A DNA stretch of 10,068 nt from Gemmatimonadota bacterium. Lineage in GTDB: Bacteria > GCA-2686955. Of the stretch, positions 6,223 to 10,068 are shown one piece after another. The DNA lies in the NCBI GenBank assembly GCA_002686955.1, contig NYZA01000026.1:1-10068 (forward strand), read 5' to 3'. The position numbers and the translations under genes are program-made. Position 1 is the first letter of the stretch. Each line of letters begins with the position of its first letter. The notes under the pieces were generated by a model. It ran no database searches. It was given only the letters and a program-made list of their open reading frames with translations, and had not been told where the DNA came from.

Positions 6223-7176
6223 ATGAAGGCTATGGTGATCAATCGATACGGAGATGCTGACTGCTTCGAGCTTCAAGAGATCGAGCCGCCCGAGCTCAAA
6301 TCGGATGAAGTGCTGATCAAAGTGCATGGTTCCAGCGTCAATCCTCTGGACGCCGGCATCCGAGCCGGCATGCTCAAGACTTTTGTCCGCCTCGATCTCC
6401 CGGCTGTTCTCGGCGTTGACGTCAGCGGGGAGGTCGTCGAGGTAGGCGGGCAGGCGCGACGCTTCAAGGTCGGAGATCGTGTCTACGCATACACCGGCGT
6501 CGGTGCCGGGGGAGGCTACGGCGAGCTGGCGGCGGTCGCCGAGGAAAGCCTGGCGCGCGTCCCCGAGAATCTGGATCTGGTGAAGGCTGGATCGGTGCCC
6601 GGTGCCGGCGCGACGGCGTTCGAGGCGTTCACCGTACACGCCCCGCTGGAGCCGGGCATGCGTGTCTTCATCAACGGCGCCGCGGGGGGTGTCGGGACAT
6701 TCACGATCCCTGTCGCCAAATCGATGGGGGCTCATGTGACCGGCACCTGCAGCACCGCGAAAGCGGACTTCGTGAGCCGGCTCGGCGCCGAGGTCATCGA
6801 CTACACCAAAGGCAATCCCTTCGCCGCGAAACAATCATGCGACGTCGTCCTCAACACGGTTCGCGGAACTGATGAAGGGGAGCTTCGCACGATGCTCGCC
6901 AGGGGCGGCAAGCTGGTGACGATCGTCGGTACCCCGGTCGACCTCGCGACCTCGAAGCTCGGCAGTATCGTACGCACGACAAAGGTGATTCCATTCTTCG
7001 TCAGCTCGAAGTCGACGTGCCTCGAGGGGTTTTCAAAGTTGATCGAGGACGGTGAAGTCGAACCGATTATTGAAAAGGCCTATCCCCTTGTCGACCTCTC
7101 CCAGGCGCATCGGCGCGTGGAGACCGGCCGCGTAACCGGTAAAGTTTGTGTCGATGTGAGATCGATTTGGCAATGA
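6223..7176 (+). CDS. Zinc-independent MDR quinone oxidoreductase-like protein
   Basis: This is an intact 317-residue member of the medium-chain dehydrogenase/reductase superfamily, quinone reductase (zeta-crystallin-like) branch. The GroES-like domain starts with MKAMVINRYGDADCFEL. VNPLDAGIRAG at 39-49 and LPAVLGVDVSGEVVEVG at 59-75 are characteristic blocks; the catalytic-zinc Cys and His of alcohol dehydrogenases are absent. The Rossmann domain has VFINGAAGGVG at 148-158 (AxxGGVG, the NADPH-favouring quinone reductase version), and LARGGKLVTIVGTP is the next strand. The expected reaction is NAD(P)H-dependent reduction of quinones or activated alkenes in the cytoplasm; the true substrate is unknown. 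GGAGG at 6213-6217 lies 5 nt before the ATG. The gene is divergent from rubrerythrin (218 bp), suggesting a shared stress response. Its last 144 bp are overlapped antisense by the unrecognised minus-strand frame. Confidence 0.92.
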   Translation: MKAMVINRYGDADCFELQEIEPPELKSDEVLIKVHGSSVNPLDAGIRAGMLKTFVRLDLPAVLGVDVSGEVVEVGGQARRFKVGDRVYAYTGVGAGGGYGELAAVAEESLARVPENLDLVKAGSVPGAGATAFEAFTVHAPLEPGMRVFINGAAGGVGTFTIPVAKSMGAHVTGTCSTAKADFVSRLGAEVIDYTKGNPFAAKQSCDVVLNTVRGTDEGELRTMLARGGKLVTIVGTPVDLATSKLGSIVRTTKVIPFFVSSKSTCLEGFSKLIEDGEVEPIIEKAYPLVDLSQAHRRVETGRVTGKVCVDVRSIWQ

Positions 7177-7761
7177 ACGACACTTGCACTTCCCTCCAGC
7201 ATGGTGCCCTCTATCGCGGCCGGAGGTGGACGTGACGGCGCGGACGCGTTCCGCCAATTCCCGTGCTTGGGCCGAGCCGTTCCGCTTGAAATCCGCTCTG
7301 ACCTCTTCAACATCGCGGAATCGACGCGATACCGTTTCCATGCGATCCCACGGATTCACGCTTGGCGGAACGAAAGAGGCCACGACCTCCGTCAAGGACA
7401 GCCGATCTTCGGCAAAGACGACGATGCCCATATCATCCTCGGGGTTTCCAAAGCCGTGAAAACCGTATCGGATGAGCATGCTCTTGAAGTTGGACAATAG
7501 AAGCCGCAACCGTTCAATTCGAACACCGTCCCACCATGGGGAGACGCCTCTGTCCCACTCCTTTTCCCAAAGGCGCCAGTACCGGCAACGGAACAGATTG
7601 ACCAGCTCACTGCGCCTCAGCCTCTTGTTCTTGGGCAGCACTTTCCAGTGCGGCCTGGTGAGGATGTGACGGTCGAACTCCCTTTGAAGATACGAAATTA
7701 CCTTGCGGTCATGCGGCAACGCTACTGTGCTCATGGTCCTCGAGCCAAACTTTGAAACCAT
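7033..7761 (-). CDS. Unrecognised protein, probably a fragment, in a lower-GC segment
   Basis: I do not recognise this frame. From ATG 7761 it gives 242 residues; ATG 7734 (with GAGG 4 nt before it) would remove 9. Residues 10 to about 180 look like real protein: charged and aromatic-rich, mostly helical in appearance, with LPKNKRLRRSELVNLFRCRY, WRLWEKEWDRGVSPWWDG, FKSMLIRYGFHGFGNPEDD and MGIVVFAEDRLSLTEVVASF. No transmembrane segment or known catalytic motif is visible. From about residue 181 (below 7222) the sequence becomes irregular, and the last 48 codons lie antisense to the conserved end of the quinone oxidoreductase, so the natural C-terminus is probably missing. Base composition is about 56 percent GC by count over 7301-7800, against about 70 percent over the first 100 bases. 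It lies directly beyond the break in the SGNH gene and may be part of a transferred segment. Confidence 0.45.
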   Translation of the reverse strand: MVSKFGSRTMSTVALPHDRKVISYLQREFDRHILTRPHWKVLPKNKRLRRSELVNLFRCRYWRLWEKEWDRGVSPWWDGVRIERLRLLLSNFKSMLIRYGFHGFGNPEDDMGIVVFAEDRLSLTEVVASFVPPSVNPWDRMETVSRRFRDVEEVRADFKRNGSAQARELAERVRAVTSTSGRDRGHHAGGKCKCRSLPNRSHIDTNFTGYAAGLHAPMRLGEVDKGIGLFNNRFDFTVLDQL

Positions 7762-7811
7762 GGTGTGCGATCGCCTCGGGGGCGTCAGTCCACGGGAATT
7801 CGAGAAGTCGG

Positions 7812-8468
7812 CTATACTTGGAACAAAAGCAGCATAGGAAAAGTGTCTATGAAAACGGGGGAACATCCCCCCACGTCGTCGAAGTCGTTGACGGGGTAAA
7901 GAACCAACACGCAATCGTCGATCGGCGCCGAGCGCTTCCGGTTCAGAAACTCCTGCAAGGCGAGGTACTCCTGGTCGGTGCCGTAGCCGGGGGAGGCCAG
8001 GTTGTACACGTTCCAGTCGGGCTGGGCACGCATCATCACCCGGGCCGCAACCTCATCGTCTTCCACACCCCAACCCCAGGCGATCGAGTCGCCGATCAGC
8101 ACGATGTTGCGGTGCCCCACGCGGGTCGGCGCCACGCTGCTGCGATAGCCGAGCTGATCGAGCTGCACAGACACCTCGAAATCGTAGCTTGCAAACACCC
8201 CGCTGCCGCCCGGGCGCCCCCGCCAGCCCAACCGTTCGTCGTACTGATAGATCGCTTTCTGCGGTGCCTCTTGGCGGGCACCGTGAACGGCGCAAGGTCG
8301 CAGTAGGCGAACCAGGATTTCGGCCGCGAAGAGGGCTAGAACGACCCCGCCGAGCACGAGAGCGAGCTTGGCGGGCGGAGACAGCGACGGCGCGCCGGCG
8401 TCTTCTTGCTCGCCGGCTCCTTCTTGGATGGACATGGGTCGAGTTTCGTCCTGATGAGGCCCTACCAT
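7812..8468 (-). pseudogene. SGNH/GDSL hydrolase, truncated after block III
   Basis: The frame codes for 218 residues from ATG 8468, which directly follows the TAG of the upstream SGNH gene, suggesting translational coupling; ATG 8435 is an alternative that removes 11 residues. A hydrophobic anchor spans about 35-57 (LALVLGGVVLALFAAEILV). Block I is VLIGDSIAWGWGV at 123-135 with Ser128, block II is YNLASPGYGTDQEYLAL at 155-171, and block III is VLYPVNDFDD at 189-198 with Asn194. Family similarity then stops near 7872. The remaining 20 residues (ending FPMLLLFQV) match nothing in the family, and the C-terminal block with the catalytic Asp and His, normally 100 or more residues further on, is absent. 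The DNA beyond is the unrecognised lower-GC segment. An inactive product is expected. Intact relatives act at the outer face of the membrane on acyl esters. Confidence 0.75.
7850..7872 (-). terminator. Short GC hairpin followed by GTTTTC at the truncated end of the SGNH gene
   Basis: On the minus strand GGGGGA (7871-7866), loop TGT, and TCCCCC (7862-7857) form a 6-bp perfect hairpin followed by GTTTTC. It resembles a weak intrinsic terminator but lies inside the SGNH reading frame, about 40 bp before its stop, exactly where family similarity ends. The T-run is short, so the call is tentative. Confidence 0.3.
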
Positions 8469-9611
8469 CTAGATGGGCGGCTCGAAGGGGAAAGCGTTGG
8501 CGCGCATCGAGACGGCATGCACGATCCCGTCGGCGATGGCACGGGCCAGTATTTCGTGACCTTTGGCCCCCGGATGGATCGGGTCGTCGGGATCGAGGCG
8601 CAGCGAGAGGAGGCCTACCGAGCCGAACTCCACGCGCACATCGATCTCCTCCAAACCGGCACGGGCCAGCTCGAGAGAGACGATCTCTTCGGCGACGCGA
8701 TGCGTCGGTGATCCGGCCGAGGTGGCCAGCCCCGGCACCACGAGCGCGAGCACACCGAATTCGTGCTCCACGGAGAGTTCGGCCAGGCGTTGGAATGCAT
8801 GCCGTATCCGGCCGACCCGAGCTTCATCTCGATACCAGGAGGAGGGCCATTCGCTCGATGCCGCGGCCATCATGGACCTCAATGTCGTTTCGTCGGCGGC
8901 GATCGGATCGATCAGAGCGGCGTACTCGGCGCGAAAGCGCTCCGGATCGTTCTGGAGGGCGACCGACTCGGCCTGGTGTAGGCCATCGAGCCTCTGCACG
9001 AAGAATTGGACAATCCGTAGATGGAAGATTCCGGCGCGTTCGAGCCGTCTCATTTTCGTCGTGAAATCGAGGTTGACCGTGTGCACGCCTGCGTCGTTCA
9101 GGCAGTACTGGAGCACGACCCAATCGGGATCCAGCGCTTCGAGTCGCGCTTCGAGCGCCGCCACTTCTTGAACCGTGTCGTAACCTGTGACCGCCAAGTT
9201 CAGAACCTCGACGGAATCGAGCCGATCGAGCAAGAGGGTCCTCAATCGTGCTGGGAACTCGAGCCCCTCCGCCAATCGGTTGCCGAACGCGATCGAGTCA
9301 CCGATCACCAAGATGCGGACCCTGTCCCGGCGCACGGGATCGAGCTCCTCGCCTCGAAAGCCATCGCTATTCACGGCGACTCGTGTTCCCCAGGCTGGTC
9401 CCGTGGCACCCGGGCGCAGCTCGTAATGCACGCCAGGAATATCGCTCGGACGCAGGAACTCGCCACGTCCGCTCCTCATCGCCGCGTACGGGTCGAATCG
9501 AGCGAGCCTGAGCGCCAACTCGCCCAGCCCCAGCGGGACGATGCATGCCAAGGCCAGAGCCGTGAGACGAAACTTCCGGGACTCGCTGCGCCCTTTTCGA
9601 GAACCGTTCAT
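8469..9611 (-). CDS. SGNH/GDSL-family hydrolase, membrane-anchored, complete
   Basis: This is a 380-residue protein with a basic N-terminus (MNGSRKGRSESRKFR) and a hydrophobic anchor at about 15-36, so the catalytic domain is probably outside the cytoplasmic membrane. Block I is ILVIGDSIAFG at 100-110 with nucleophile Ser106. Block II is LNLAVTGYDT at 137-146, with Gly143 for the oxyanion hole. Block III is LQYCLNDAG at 167-175 with Asn172. Block V is DPIHPGAKGHE at 343-353, giving Asp343 and His346 of the triad, so all catalytic elements are present. The ATG at 9611 is chosen because the hydrophobic leader follows directly; the same frame is open further upstream but reads low-complexity Arg/Ser/Pro sequence. 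No strong ribosome binding site is visible. It lies upstream of the truncated SGNH gene with zero spacing (TAG then ATG), as in a tandem pair. The role is likely ester hydrolysis or acyl handling on a surface polysaccharide; the substrate is unknown. Confidence 0.88.
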   Translation of the reverse strand: MNGSRKGRSESRKFRLTALALACIVPLGLGELALRLARFDPYAAMRSGRGEFLRPSDIPGVHYELRPGATGPAWGTRVAVNSDGFRGEELDPVRRDRVRILVIGDSIAFGNRLAEGLEFPARLRTLLLDRLDSVEVLNLAVTGYDTVQEVAALEARLEALDPDWVVLQYCLNDAGVHTVNLDFTTKMRRLERAGIFHLRIVQFFVQRLDGLHQAESVALQNDPERFRAEYAALIDPIAADETTLRSMMAAASSEWPSSWYRDEARVGRIRHAFQRLAELSVEHEFGVLALVVPGLATSAGSPTHRVAEEIVSLELARAGLEEIDVRVEFGSVGLLSLRLDPDDPIHPGAKGHEILARAIADGIVHAVSMRANAFPFEPPI

Positions 9612-10068
9612 GGTGTCGATTCTAGCGCGCGACCACCAGCATTCGGGTCGTTCGTGCCGATGGTCCCCCAGGACCTGCCGCGCCTGAGCTTCCGGCGCCC
9701 CTCTCCCACCCGCTGGCGAGGACTCACCTCTGGCTGGCCAAGAACGAACTGCTCTTGGCGCTCTTGGGCCGACCTGAAGGAACAACTCCCCATGTTTGCC
9801 TCCCACCGTCGGTTTGGAAAATGTGGAGGTTCCGGAGCTAACGTTTCGACATAAGCGTGAGATCGTGGGGAGGACCGCGCACTGGCGGGCGGAGATCCGT
9901 CGTTCCTGGCCAGGCCAGCCCAGTGGCTCCGCTCCGAGCGAACTTCCCGCCCTGCGTGCCCGCGAGGCGGCACTGGTCGGCGCGCCCCTCTCTGCGTCGG
10001 GGCTCGAGCTCCGCGTCCGCGGCAAGCTCGCGCGAGTGATGGCTGAGCGACCTCGCGGATCGATGCGA
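9612..10068. other. No confident gene; one open frame runs off the right edge
   Basis: This 457-bp stretch upstream of the complete SGNH gene holds no recognised domain, RNA gene or repeat. On the plus strand a frame opening at GTG 9823 (after an in-frame TGA near 9772) stays open for 82 codons to the edge. Its product starts VEVPELTFRHKREIV, is Arg/Ala-rich and matches no family I know. GC-rich DNA often gives such frames, so it is only a candidate 5' end of a gene. The promoter of the SGNH pair should lie here, but I could not pick one out. Confidence 0.25.

Noticed and set aside
7762-7914. Upstream extension of the unrecognised minus-strand frame
   Set aside because: It overlaps the SGNH frame and is irregular in composition; ATG codons at 7761 and 7734 are more plausible starts.
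9627-9840. Plus-strand frame with a Leu-rich stretch upstream of the right-edge frame
   Set aside because: It is bounded by TAG and TAA with no suitable start codon and no recognisable family; not enough for a transposase or other call.
8189-9854. Long plus-strand frames at 8189-9064 and 9021-9854
   Set aside because: They are antisense to the two SGNH genes, whose motifs are clear, and read as Arg/Ser-rich low-complexity sequence.
9612-10025. N-terminal extension of the complete SGNH protein by 138 residues
   Set aside because: The frame is open but reads low-complexity Arg/Ser/Pro sequence, while a basic leader plus hydrophobic anchor begins at the ATG at 9611.
1-10068. High frequency of GATC and CGATCG words
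   Set aside because: Noticeable by eye, for example near 105-130, but it is spread through coding sequence and explained at least partly by GAT-CGN and ATC codon use; no clustering like an origin was seen.
1-10068. Insertion sequence, phage, CRISPR, tRNA or rRNA at the gene junctions
   Set aside because: I looked for terminal inverted repeats, transposase motifs, regular spaced repeats and cloverleaf-like segments and saw none.

Overview
The window is high-GC bacterial DNA, roughly 60 to 70 percent GC by eye over most of its length. It probably comes from a Gram-negative, largely uncultured lineage. A membrane-anchored SGNH hydrolase of the GHNEFLE type, a lipoprotein-like sulfatase, an MBOAT acyltransferase remnant and rubrerythrin together recall Myxococcota/Deltaproteobacteria-like or related environmental phyla, but this placement is inference only. 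No rRNA, tRNA, CRISPR array or recognisable transposase was seen.

Layout. Minus strand 1-897: an SGNH/GDSL hydrolase running off the left edge. Plus strand 1052-1654: the N-terminal third of an alkaline-phosphatase-superfamily sulfatase, fused out of frame at about 1600 to the C-terminal end of an MBOAT acyltransferase (1605-1916, with one internal amber codon). Minus strand 1907-4093: an intact YdeP/FdhF-like molybdopterin oxidoreductase. Plus strand 4161-about 4840: most of a GNAT acetyltransferase, fused out of frame to the C-terminal part of a subtilisin-like S8 protease (to 5403). Minus strand 5483-6004: intact rubrerythrin. Plus strand 6223-7176: intact zinc-independent quinone-oxidoreductase-type MDR protein. 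Minus strand about 7200-7761: an unrecognised, lower-GC (about 56 percent) coding-like frame whose end runs antisense into the MDR gene. Minus strand 7812-8468: a C-terminally truncated SGNH hydrolase. Minus strand 8469-9611: an intact SGNH hydrolase whose stop codon abuts the start of the truncated one. From 9612 to 10068 there is no confident gene.

How it fits together. Two themes are visible. The first is cell-surface glycan modification: three SGNH hydrolases, an MBOAT remnant and a sulfatase, which is the set usually seen where polysaccharides are O-acylated and esters or sulfates are trimmed. The second is redox and stress metabolism: molybdopterin oxidoreductase, rubrerythrin and quinone reductase. 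The redox genes look intact, while genes between or beside them are broken.

The most striking property is structural. At three or four places the front part of one gene is joined directly, out of frame, to part of an unrelated gene, with no mobile element at the junction. Either the locus has undergone repeated deletion and rearrangement, or the contig is chimeric. I found no convincing new defence or biosynthetic system.
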